Source: Hydractinia symbiolongicarpus (lineage: Eukaryota; Cnidaria; Hydrozoa; Anthoathecata; Hydractiniidae). Taken from it: a stretch of DNA of 64,000 nt. How positions within the stretch are numbered: the stretch's first letter is position 1; each line of letters begins with the position of its first letter. The notes beneath the pieces are model-generated. The model saw only the letters and a list, made by a program, of their open reading frames with translations, ran no database searches and was not told the origin of the DNA. Location: NCBI RefSeq assembly GCF_029227915.1, contig NC_079877.1, forward strand, positions 21,351,851 through 21,415,850, written 5' to 3'. The position numbers were made by a program, and so were the translations under genes. Shown piece after piece: positions 11,096 through 23,700 of the stretch.

Positions 11096-11730
11096 ACAGA
11101 GTTTCAAAGTCAACCGTAATTCCTGTATTTTTATCTTTACCTCTGACTAAAAATTTAAAATTTTTTACACACAGGCCACACTAAATAAGCAATGCAACAA
11201 CTTTTTTTTGTGTCGTTACAAATGGCCTATATTGTTAACCCTGTCTGAGGAAGAAGAGGTGTGCTAAATAAGCTTCCTCACCCAATTTCTTTGTTATAAT
11301 TTCTGAAAAATTCCATTTTGGGTGTTGAAACATGGCAATTATTTATCATTTTTTGCTAGCTTCAGGACAGTTAAAATATTTTTGATATGATGTACCATGT
11401 GTCTGTTGTCATGTTGAATCTTCAGTATTTGCATGACTTTTTATTTCCAAAGTTTATGCTCAACTGTTTCAGCCTTTTTCCATTTCTGAAGTTTTCAAAG
11501 ATGTCATCTTAAACTGAATAACATCATCCAAAATTTTTAACCCAGTTGACTTCTAATCTTTAGCATTATGAAAATTTTAAAATAACGTTAGATTGCTTGT
11601 TCCAGACTTATAACTTAGGATTTCCTTTTGCTTGACAGAACTTTAGTTCCTATTTAAGCTTAACTACAAAATTTCGTTGCAAACAAACAAACAAACAAAC
11701 ATATATCACATTCATTTAAAATCTTTTTAG
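11096..11730. other. RFC4 intron sequence, no feature seen
   Basis: AT-rich sequence ahead of the first visible RFC4 exon, containing a short AAAC-type repeat near 11683-11700. No upstream RFC4 exon with a Walker A motif could be found here or elsewhere between 1 and 11730. Confidence 0.4.
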
Positions 11731-11791
11731 ACATGATTTATACAGAAGTCGTGTTCTTGAACTAAATGCATCTGATGAGCGTGGTATCCAG
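11731..11791 (+). CDS. RFC4: RFC4 exon (LELNASDERG)
   Basis: Acceptor CTTTTTAG, donor CAG/GTATTG. Encodes HDLYRSRVLELNASDERGIQ. The first base completes a codon from the preceding, unseen exon; the exon ends on a codon boundary. Confidence 0.95.
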
Positions 11792-14700
11792 GTATTGATT
11801 CTGTTTCTTACGCTATACATCTTGCATGTAACTATTTTATTATTTTATTATTTTTATAGAATAATTTCTTTGCATGTTTTTTTTGATTACATAAAAAATC
11901 ATGGATGCGTTTTAGCAGTTTGTCTAGTATATATACATCTCCATTTTGCGTGTTTAATCCTTAATGTTTTTGGTTGTTTTACTAATTTTTGGACCTACCT
12001 GGTACACGCAAGGTCCTATAAAATGACCTGTGCTGGTTCGTGTGTTACCAGCTTTTGGTTTGTTTCTTTAGTGGGAAAAATACTCTATTTTATTGTAAAA
12101 ACAGAAATGTATACATGAAAAACGATATCCTGAAAATTTTATTAAGGAGTGAAAATCAGAACTTGTTCAAATGTTTTCTTGAAATAGTGAACTCACCCTA
12201 TTTATCTCCCGACTACAGAGCCGCTATTGCAATTCCTTGCACGATTTACACGATTATAAACGCATGGCAAAATTGACCACATGGTTGCTGAGGACATCAC
12301 AGAAAACATAACAATGATGGACAGCATGTGTAGATGTATTCCCTCTTAATGCTTTTTACAAATATATCAACAAGTTCCAACTGATAAAACGATCAAAGTT
12401 TCTTTGTCATTCTCTATAAATTAAACATTTTAACTTACTCAAATCAGGCTTCTTTGCAAAACCCAGCTACCTCTTGCTGTTGTTTTCAAAGACGGCTTTG
12501 CCTCACTTTTGCCTTACTGTTTGATTGTGCTCCTTTGTTCAAACAGTGTACATTTTGTTTTTAGAATTTTCCTTTTTATGCTTTAAAATTATTTATCTTC
12601 ATAGTTCACATTGGGCACTCTCCCTCGTTCAAAGAATTGACAAAACTTACACAATTAACCCTGGCCATGCATTTTAATAAATGGAAGAGCATGTGATAAA
12701 CATCAATTATCATAATTTGTGGCAAAGAGATATACCTACAATTTCTTTTTGTTGTTTTGTTTTGCCCCCTGATTTATTGACTTTTAAAAGCAATTTAGCA
12801 AACTCTCTGTCTCAGTGATCATAAATGGCAAGGCTGTCTGTATACCTACAACTGAAAATGATTATTTTGCGATGGCGAACTTCCAGGGATGAATGAACAA
12901 GGAAATGGTTAAATATGGCAACTGAACATAAGAAATTAAAATACTATTATTTCTAGTTCCAGTAACTTTTAGATTAAAATTTTGGGATATTCATAACTTG
13001 TTCTGGACTTTGAAATAAAGTTAAAAAATGTATATGTTAATTTTTCCAAAAGGATGATTACGCTCCTTTAAAACAACAACAATCAATTTAACAGTTCATT
13101 TTATATAATTTGTTTTTACAAAATGTTTACCATAAATATTTAGAACCCACAATTTGCAATACATAAGATACAAATTAGGCCATCCTTAGTTAATTGTTGG
13201 TTTGCTTTTTTCCCGACTTGTAGTTTTGTTGCAGGGTCGGTCGGCAGATTATTTTTTTTTTACGTTTTCGTCAGACAAAAGAAAGTATGATTTTACTGTC
13301 TACTCTACACATCAGCGTAAATACATATGGCACCTATACATATAAACAAAAAAGGTAGCTGCTTGCGCAATCTGTTGTTTTGATTATTTATTTACAGCAA
13401 TTTGTTTGCTATATTTTTATTTAACTATACTTACACTTTATGGAAAAATGATTTGAGTCGGTTTAAGCAGTTTAACTGTTTTTGAGTCGGAAGTCAGCGA
13501 AATACTGGGAAAATAAAAGAATGTTGAAAAATCCCAACCCAAACTTTTTGTGATCAGCGAGAAATTGCAAAGGTCGGTTGGAAAGGGGCAAGCGATAAAT
13601 TTTTTAAGGACGGTCTTAACTAAATTCTTTTCGGTCTACTGCATATGGACTGTCTCCCAGAAAAGTTTAATCAAATTGTAAGGTGAGAGGTTTATGACAA
13701 AATCAAAGTGTGCCAAATTTAATTCTTTTGGTACATATCTTGCATATGCCTTCTAAAACAATATCTTATTCCAAAGACAAATAGTTTGCAACAAAAATCA
13801 GTTATATCGATAATATTGCATACAGCCCATACCCACAAAAGCTTACACAAAATGTACAAAAAGAATGGCTGTATAGAGTTATTCTGATTCAACAAAAATC
13901 TGTTCTTTTGACATTTTGACATTTTGCATGTTATCCTTATCCATAAAATCTGACATAAAGTTACAACAAACCAAGATTTGAAAGGCATGAAATTTAAATC
14001 CAGAAGGATCAGTCATTTAGGTATGTTACACATAGTCCTCCCTGGTAATAGCTTATACAAAATATAACACAACACAGCTTGCAAGGTGTAAAATCTAATT
14101 CTTCTGTGTACCATCACAAAACGGACATGAAATGTCAAAAAAGTTTCAGTTATAACATCTTAAGCAACAAAAATTAGAATTGAAGATCAACTAAGATTAG
14201 GTATTTTGATCTTTACCATCCTGTCCCAAATAAGTTTATACAAAATGTATAAATTAAGGGGTCAACCAAAAATTTGCAAAATTTCATTACTTTGATATAC
14301 ATATTGCATAAGCATTCTACCACAATTTACGAATTCATAATGTCAAAAAAAAGAAGAAAAAAAGCTTGCAAAGAGCATAAAATCAAAATTAACAAAGTAG
14401 CTCTTTGGGTGTATTGAATATGGCCATACCTAAAACTAGTTTACACTATGCATGGGCATATTCATATAATGTAAAGAAGATTAGTTGTGTGCATTAATTC
14501 TGAATTAACAAAAGTCAGTTCTTTCAGCATGCTGTTTATTGTCTTTACGCACAAACTGTTACACAAAAATGTCAATCACAACAATGTGGAACAAATTAAA
14601 TTTATATTTTAAAAATAAGTAATTTCTGTACTTTATTTTTGGGAATTTTTGTAGGAAGAGAACTTTGTAAATTAAAAAAAGAATCAGAAAAAATACATTT

Positions 14701-17700
14701 TTTTAAAGTAAGTTTGCAGGGTTGATAATGTTTTATGGATTTTGTTGGAATTCTGGTTTTCTAAAACCTGCAAAACCATGGAATTTTTTTGCTGCAAAAA
14801 TTTCTGACAATAAAGTATACTCTTGCAGTTCTCCCCTATAAACATGTAAATAAACACAACATTTTACATTACGCTATGTATAAAAGTAGAAAATTGCCCC
14901 ATCCTTTCCTAAACAATTTTTTTAACCTAAATGTGAAAAACCCATTTCAACCACTTTTGCTACATTGCATGCAGCCCATGTAGGTTTAGTTACAAAAAAT
15001 GTGAAAATAAACTATTTTTGCATAAAAAAGTGTCCTGAACCTATCTTTAAATATTAGGTGCATATATAATACTGTGTTGTGGCTTGTTACATCATCCATG
15101 ATTTTAGCTCTAAGGTCAAGTCAAATAAGTTACAGCCATATTCCTAGCTAAAACCACTAAGATAGCTAGCTACAGATAGCAACATAACTCGTAGGTTAGC
15201 TAGGTACTGGGGAGCTAAGAGCTGGCCAGCTAAATATAAACTGGAGACTTATCTACCCTAAGTTCATGTAAAATCTCTTTTTCAATTGTAAATATATTAC
15301 CCATATAGGGTACTCTACTTCTTTTACTTGTTCCACTAAGGTAGAATTCTACCATCACTTTTATTCTTAAACAGGAAAGGAGATAATCAAAGCAGGATGG
15401 AAAGCCGTGGGTATCACAAATAATTTGACAACTGCCTGTAAAAACAATAATTCACATTAATTACATCTGAAAATTTTGTTGATTTGTGTTATTTACCACA
15501 CATTCAAAATCCCCTCTAATTTTTGATCGCTTTAATTATGGGCCCGTTAATTACTTGCTTCGTTATTTTCGTGTAATACGATATATCAGGGTAACTGAAT
15601 GTGTGATAGACATTAGTGTGTATCTGTACTAAGTGTTCAACCAAGATAAGTGACATGATTTACCAATATTAGTTGCTTGATCAAACCATGCTTTTAGAAC
15701 CTTCATGGTATTTTATGCAGTAAAATAATATATTGTGGGTGACTGTTTTACCTTCAACTGTTGTATTTGTGTGAGTTGCAGAGTTGCCGAAAAGCTATTG
15801 TTTTTAAATTTACATTGTCCATTATTAAAGGGTACTATATAGGATGTGATGTCCACAATCAATCAATTATAACATACACTTATAAGGACTAGAAAATGTG
15901 GTGAAGTCTAAGTTAGTCTTTTTTCTTTACATATTCACCCTAAAATTTTTTTTTTTTAAATTTTTTGCATTTTTTCAGCACTTTAAAAAAAGTTTTTGCA
16001 TCCCAAAATCTGTTTGCAAAATCGTTAAAAGTAAATTTTTGAAGTTGATCAGTAAGAAGTCACTATTTTTAATATATTTTTTTCCCAGCCTTCCCAATTG
16101 CCAGCCTTGCTGTTTTTGTTTAAGAAAAGAAAAGTATGGGCATGGACAGATAGATTCTTTACAAAAATAAAACATTTTCTGCCTAGCTGTAAATGTGGGG
16201 ACAAAAATGGTATTTCGTTGCGACATACACAATTACAAATACATTATGCATCGTCTTGTTGTTTTTTTAAAAAGTATTTTTAATTAGGTTGTGCGAGCAC
16301 TACGCATTTTCTTGTTGTTTTTTCAAAAAAAAATTTTTTTAACTAGGTTGTGCGAGATAAAGTAAAAAATTTTGCAACCCAAGCCGTTTCAGGACAGAAA
16401 CAGGAGTAAGTATGTACCAGTGTCTACAGATCAGTTTTATAGATCATTTTGCACATAAATTATATATTCTAAGAGTTTTAGATTTCTTCCGCACAAATTT
16501 GAAATCAGTTTGGAAACAAGGGAAAATGAAGACAAAAATTCTTTTTCTCCCTGTGAGTCCAAATGGTGCAAGAACCAAGGTTCAACATAAAAACATGTTT
16601 TTTTTTAACCAAAACGTCAACTAAAAACTTGGGCCAAACTTTTCCTACTGCCCATATTTTTGCGAAGACTGTATAAACAAATTTTTTCTTTTTAGTGGCA
16701 CACCATGTCCACCTTTTAAGATTGTCATATTGGATGAAGCTGACTCTATGACAACTCATGCTCAGGTAAACTTTGATGAAATACTGCTGGTGACAAATCC
16801 TTGTACAAACTCATTGTGATGTCAGATTGACAGATAAATTGATTTAGTAGTGTATCTAACCTGAAATAAATAGGTCATGTTAATTGCGTTCAGGTATCTT
16901 CCTTGAATCCATGTTTGCACACTACTTCCTTCTAGGCAGCATTGAGGCGCACTATGGAAAAACAAACAAAAACAACAAGATTTTGTCTCATATGCAATTA
17001 TGTTAGCAGGTAGGATGGGTACATATTGATGTATAAATGATATTCTGTCTTAGCCTCATCTTTTTTTATTTGCTTCTTCACTGTAAATGTGACAAAAATT
17101 AACAAAAAGCAATTGCTCGGAAGAATGTGGTGCATTTTTTACACAATAGCTGATTATTCTTATTACAGTAAAACTTATAATGGGTACAAAAAAATTGCTT
17201 TATAACAGGATTTTTTAGATATAAAGGGACCAAAAAGTTTAAAATGATTATTCAAATTATACTTTAGTTCACTTTCAGGCAGTGTCGTAACTATGTGCTA
17301 AGTAGCATTCTTTTGATTTTATAATGTATCAAATTATACTTGCTTGTCATGATCCCAATCAGGTCCAGCCGTAATAAACTTTGCACCTATATTGAAAAAT
17401 GATTTTAAAACTTCTGCATTCAATTGTTTAAATCGTTTCCTTCAAATCTTCAAATATTTTTTGTCATTGCCATGAAACATTTTGTTTAGACCTATTCCTT
17501 AGTATTTTCAAAATGTGTGATTGTGAAAGTTTCTGCTGAAGTATGTGTTTGCGGAATCCATTCATTTGGTACATGTGCGAAGGGATCAATAATCCAACCT
17601 ATTCTCCTATCCAATCCTCTACAAAAGTTTACATATCTTAAAAAGCATATTTATAGTTGGTAAATTAACTGTTACATTTAGAATTATTGAACCAATCACA

Positions 17701-20700
17701 TCACGTTTGGCAAAATTTCGATTCAAGCCATTGGCTATAGAAACTATACGTGGAAGGTTACAAATGATTACCAAAGCAGAAGCAGTTGATATCGAGGAAA
17801 AGGTAAAATCATGGCCATCCTACAGCGATAGTGTAGTTAAGTTGCCCCTGTCAATGCATAAAGCATTCAAGAATTAAACGCTCTGTTGCAAAAATCCATG
17901 TAAAGCATTTTGAGCTTCATTTCTTTCATTAAAAACAACTTAAAACCACTTGTGGTTACATTTATGTTTTTTTTAAAAAGCACTAAAATGTATTTGATTA
18001 AATGTTGTTTTTTCCATGGTTGAAGTTAATTATTTGTTGAGCTTAAAAAATTATTTATGCAATTGACCTAATGTTTTTATTACTTATTATTTTATATTTT
18101 TTATTTTAACAATAACAAAGAGAAAATCAAATCTTAAAAAAGTTAGTTCACTTTTCTGTTTCGAGTAGCTAAGGCAAAAAAACAAGCATTTCTCGAAGAA
18201 ATCTAATATTATTTATTATTCTTAGGAGGAAAAAGTGATTTTTAAGAGGAATAAGTAATTAATTTCTTACATCAGAATTTTTAAAAGTGTAGCGCATGCA
18301 ATTTGCAGCATGAGTGTAGTTTTTCTCATGGAATTCCCTGCTAACACAATCTTTATACCCTTTTCTTTCCCGGAAGCATTTTGATTAAAACTATTTTTCT
18401 AAATCTTACCCCAAAGTGTGCTGGTTATTATCATAATTTTTCACTAATTTTTTTTTTTTGAAATGACCGTAAGTTTTCTTAATGACTTGAGATATTGACT
18501 AATGTCACTTATGACATCCATCTTCATTATTTCGGAAGACCTTTTTGGCAATCCACATTAAAAGTGCTTTTAAGATTTAAACTAAGAAACTGAATCTATG
18601 TGATTGTAATGATATTTGGTTTCACCAACATTCTTCCATTTGGTAAACCACAGCCCTGCTTTACACAGAAAGAAGAAGAATCATAAAAAATACAATTTTC
18701 TTACATATTTGTTTGCAATCAATGAAGGTTACTTTACAACCAGAATATAACATAAAAGTTGTAAAAACAAGTTCTTACATTATGAATACTTCTATGGAAA
18801 TATAAAGGATGCTTCCAGGATACAAACCGAGGCAACTTGCACCCTGTTTTTAATTTTTGAGTGAAATTAGTTAAAACAACATCATTTTTCAAACTGGGGA
18901 TAGAAAAAAAAGTGCAATTTCCAAAATTATAGGGCCTGACGCCTCATAACTATACTTTAAAAGTGGTAGTCAGATAAGTAAAATGCAAAAGCATACATTG
19001 AAGAATAATAAAGTACTTGATCTAAAGAATATTTTAGGACAATGGAAATTCTGAAAAAATTGATCAGTTTTATTTATATTGATTAGTGTTGAGTTCAACA
19101 AGGAAAATGTTTAGTATTTTAAGAGAAAGATATGACTAAACTAGAGACTTTGGCATAGAAAAAATAATATATACATTAACAACCGATTTAAATTCATTGT
19201 TAGACAGTTCACTCATGTGCATTCATATACTCATATGAAATCACTGTGGCATATGGAGTCTTGACACCCACCATCTCCAAATTTGATGAAGTTTGCCACA
19301 GAAGCTAGCATTTTATGGTATGATTACGTGTACCAATTTTAGCTCCTAACAATCCACCTATACAGAGATTAGCCACAAGGTCTCAGTCTCTTACCCAAAT
19401 AAATTTTTCACGGCCACAAGATTTTTATGAGGTGAAGATACTTATTTTTCTTTAATAGTTAGAAATATTAATCCAAACTAAATAACCTTTGGTACTTTAC
19501 CATTTTTGAAGTGTGAGGAATTCAAAATTGACAATTAGCCTTCTATTTGCATTATTCATTTTAAATATATATCTATTTTTTTTTTTACATTTGACATATT
19601 GTTGTAACTAAGTGAGAAAAATTAAGATAAATAATTTCTTGGAGTAAAAATATTGATAATTGAAAGTTTATATTACTTCTATAGTGGTCGAAAAAAATTA
19701 GAATGAATTAAGTCAGGTGAAAGTTAATTTTTTGGACCTACCTGGTACAGGTGAGGTCTTATAAAATGACCTGTGTTAGTGCATGTGTTCGTCCATTACC
19801 AGATTTTCCTGGAATTGGATCATTAATTTTAATTATTTGATTTTTTGCATAAAGATAGAGAATAATTGACCTTGATTGTGACGAAGTCAGTTTTTGGAGA
19901 TTTTGTTTGAGAGTTTTGGCTTAAGAATGGCGGTTTCGTGGACAAACTGGGTCAAAATGGTTCAAAAATACGGATTTTCGAACTTTGTCAAGGTTTGCAT
20001 TATTGGCTTCTGATGTTTTAAATTCAGGTATGTCCATTGAAGTTCCACTTATAGTAACTGCAAGTAGCGGTGATAGGAAAAATCTTGCAGATTTTCTACA
20101 CAGGCTAGCAACTAGTGCTCTGTAATAATGTTTTATGACGGATTTATCTATTTTTTTAAGCATGATAGATCAATAACTCGATATTTCCTCACTTTCTGCG
20201 TTAGAAAAAGCAAAGTTTTGTAGCCAAGGATATAACTTGTTTTTTTTTTACAATTTTGACAAGATGGATGGGAGTGTTTGACAAAAATATATACCGTTAC
20301 AACTGAAAATTTTATTTCGAGAAAAAGCAAATCAAAGACCTTTGCTTTTACCTGCAAGAATCATGGTTACACCCACTTAACGTTATGAATAATTAATAAC
20401 TTATGAATATTCTATTTAAAATTAAAGGTAAAGTGTTTTCGCAGAACTTTGGATCTAGTTATTGTTAAACAGACAACGGGATAGCATAACATAACAGGAT
20501 AAAAACAAAAAAAATAAAGAAATAAATTAAAAAGGTATAGATGATAAATAATAATATATTTGTATAGATTAATAAAGTGTGAATGTTTCCTTTGTTATAT
20601 GTAGAGATGCAATTAACTCTCTTTAATTATTATACAGATTAAATATATATGAGGAATTTTAAACTTTGAGCACACTATTGAAAACACTAAAAGATAAAAA

Positions 20701-23700
20701 AGATTTTTTCCCATTTTATCCCTCTGAACAATAAATAATTTCCATTCTTTTTTTAAAAAATATCAGGAAAATATGCCAAAGTATCAAAATTAAAAAAAAT
20801 ATTTTTTTAAAAAAAATAACCCTGAACGGCGTTACTGTATCCTTAATGCTTATGATAAAGAGGAGCTTCAGTGAGATTTGTGGAAGGTAAGAGGGCAAGG
20901 TATAAGCTTTTTTGGATTGGTAATAGTGATGGATATGGAGGAGTTGGCATATTCGTTGCAGAGAAGTGGGTAGAAAAAGTAATAGATGTTATGCGTGTTA
21001 ATAGTCGTATTATATAGTGATAAAGTTTTTGATAGGTAATAGGATTGTCACTTTTCTGTCAGTTTATGCTCCACAGTGTGGACTCAGTGAGGAAGATAAA
21101 GATAAGTTTTATAATGAGTTAATAGCAGTCACATCAAAGTTTGGAGACACTGAACTGGTCATGGTGGGCGGCGACTTTAATGGTCATGTTGGGAAGTCAT
21201 CTGAAGGTTATAGAGGTGTGCGTGGAAGCTATGGATTTGGGAGCAGAAATAAGGAAGGGGAGAGATTGCTTGAGTTTGGAATGGCAACGGAGATGGTGGT
21301 TTGCAACACATCATTCAGTAAGAGACAGAGTAGGCTGATAACATATGAGTCAGGTGGTTGTAAGACACAGATAGATTACTTCCTGGTTAGAAAGTCAGAC
21401 AAGAAAGTGGTGAAGGACGTAAAAGTTATATCGGGGGAAGAGTGTGTTTCCCAGCATAGGTTGCTGGTTTGTGATATTATCTTGAAGAGTGTTAAGGAAG
21501 CCAAGGGAAAGTACAGGCCCCGTCGTAAAGTCTGGAAGCTGAAGGAAGAGATTGTAGCAAGACAATTTAGTGCAAAAGTTCAGCAGTTAGCCCACAATGG
21601 TCAATGTTATAGTGACAATGTTGAAATTACTTGGACTACTTTGAAGAATTGTCTTCTAGAAGCTTCTGATGATACCTGTGTGTGAACGAAATGACCAGCT
21701 AGACATAGACTGACCTGGTGGTGGAATAATGAGGTTGATCAGTGTATAAAGGAAAAGAGGAAACTTTGGAAAGAGTGGAAGTCAGGTGGTAGTAAAAATA
21801 TTTACTTAGAAGCTAAGCGTCGTGCTCGTACAGCAGTGTATAAGGCAAAATCAGAAGCACAGAGAAACAGATTTGAAGATGTGTTAAGAAGGGAAGACCA
21901 GCGCAATGAGGTATTCAAGATAGCAAAGCAAATGAAGAAGACTAATCAAGATGTTGTATGTGACAAATGTATATGTAATGATGAAGGTGTTTTGGCTAGC
22001 ACAGAGGAGCAGAAAAGGGTAGCTTGGAAGAATTATTATCAGAGGTTGCTTAACACTGAGTTTGATTGGGCTGGGGATAATTTTTCTGGTGGTGATGTTG
22101 TGGAGGGGTCGGCTGTGCAGATCGGGACAGAATGGGTGGTGGAGGCTAGTAGGAAATTGAAGATTGGCAAGGCTGCAGGAGTATCAGGTATTGTTGCAGT
22201 GACGGTAAAAGCATCTGGATATATTGGAGTTGAGCTTATTACAAGTCTTGCTAATCAGATTATAAAGGACGGTGCTATTCCAAGTGAGTGGCAGTCGAGT
22301 GTAATAGTGAATTGCTTCAAGGGTGATGCATTAGAAAGAGGTAACTATAGAGGTTTGAAGTTGGTTGATCAAGTAATGAAAGTTATTGAAAGAGTGATTG
22401 ATAAGTTACTTAGAGAAAGAATTGATATAGATAAGATGCAATTTGGTTTTGTTCCAGGGCGTGGCACTACACATGCATTATTTTTACTCAGACAGCTTCA
22501 GGAAAAGTATTTAGGAAAGAGAAAAAATCTCTATTTTGCCTTTGTAGATTTAGAGAAAGCTTTTGATAGAGTGCCACGTAAAGTTATTTGGTGGGCTATG
22601 AGAAAATTGGGTGTGGATGAGTGGCTAGTTACGATGGTACAGTCTATGCACAGCAATGCTAGAAGCCGTGTCAGGATTAACGATTCACTTAGTGATGAAT
22701 TTAGTGTAAATGTTGGTGTACATCAGTGTTCTGTACTTAGTCCTTTGTTATTTGTTCTAGTCTTAGAAGCGCTGTCGATGGAGTTTAGAACAGGTTGTCC
22801 ATGGGAGTTATTGTATGCAGATGATTTGGTTCTCATAGCAGAGTCGATGGAAGAATTAGTTGAAAACTTTGAGAAGTGGAAGAAAGGACTGGAAGAGAAA
22901 GGGCTAAGGGTGAACACAGCAAAGTCTAAAGTCGTGATTAGTAGCGTTGCAGCCAAGTGTGACCTTGTAGTTGGAAAGTGGCCTTGTGGAGTTTGCAGGA
23001 AAGGGGTTGGTAGTAACTCAATTTTTTGTCAGACTTGCAAGCATTGGGTACATAAGAAGTGCAGTAGTATTGGTGGAAGGTTAAGAGCTGACATTCAGTT
23101 TGTATGCAAGCGTAGCAAAGGTGAGATTATAGAGAATGAAGTATTTCCAGCTTTAATGATGTACAACAGTGGCTCGTTAGAGATAGTTCAGAACTTCTGT
23201 TACTTAGTATAAATGTTGGGAATTGAAGGGGGTGTTGGAAGAAGTGTTACTTACAGGATGGGTTATGCTTGAAGAAAGTTCAGAGAGTTACTTCCTTTGT
23301 TGACAAGCATGGTCTTGTCAATTGAGGCAAAAGGTAGGTTGTAAGAAGCCTGTGTAAGAAGTGTTACGTTGTGCAGCAATGAGACAAAGATCTCAACCAT
23401 TCAGAAATAAAAGACTTGGCAGGAGGTAATAAGGACAGACTGATGCAGAGGAATTTAGGTTTAGATCTAACATAGTCTAGATCAGAATGGAAAAGGGTCA
23501 TTAATATGCCCCGTCCAACCCATGCTAGCATGAAAAACGGATGCTAGACGAGAATGATGATGAGAATGATATAAACTTATTGTAATAAAATAAATGAGTT
23601 ATTGTTTTAGCTGGAATGGGGTAACAGCAGGCTTTTTTCTGTATTTTTATTTAAACCGAAGTTGCTATAAGTTTTTTTGGAAAAGGGTATTACGCCCATA

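Larger units (their letters stand above)
20859..23570 (+). mobile_element. 5'-truncated RTE-like non-LTR retrotransposon
   Basis: Coding similarity starts abruptly inside the endonuclease (RGASVRFVEGKRARYKLFW) and runs through endonuclease, reverse transcriptase and a zinc-finger/C-terminal region. The 3' end has CAACCCATGCTAGCATGAAA followed by an impure GATGAT run (to about 23570). Abrupt 5' loss with a retained 3' end and a simple repeat tail is the usual outcome of target-primed reverse transcription. The style (craniofacial development protein 2-like endonuclease, PRKVIWW, LLYADDLVL) suggests an RTE-related clade, not certain. It sits in an RFC4 intron, same strand. The two main frames are in the same phase, separated only by TGA codons. 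The region after 23212 is strongly decayed. Confidence 0.85.

Noticed and set aside
15898-16283. Phe/Lys-rich frames on both strands
   Set aside because: Low-complexity T/A tracts before an RFC4 exon; no family resemblance.
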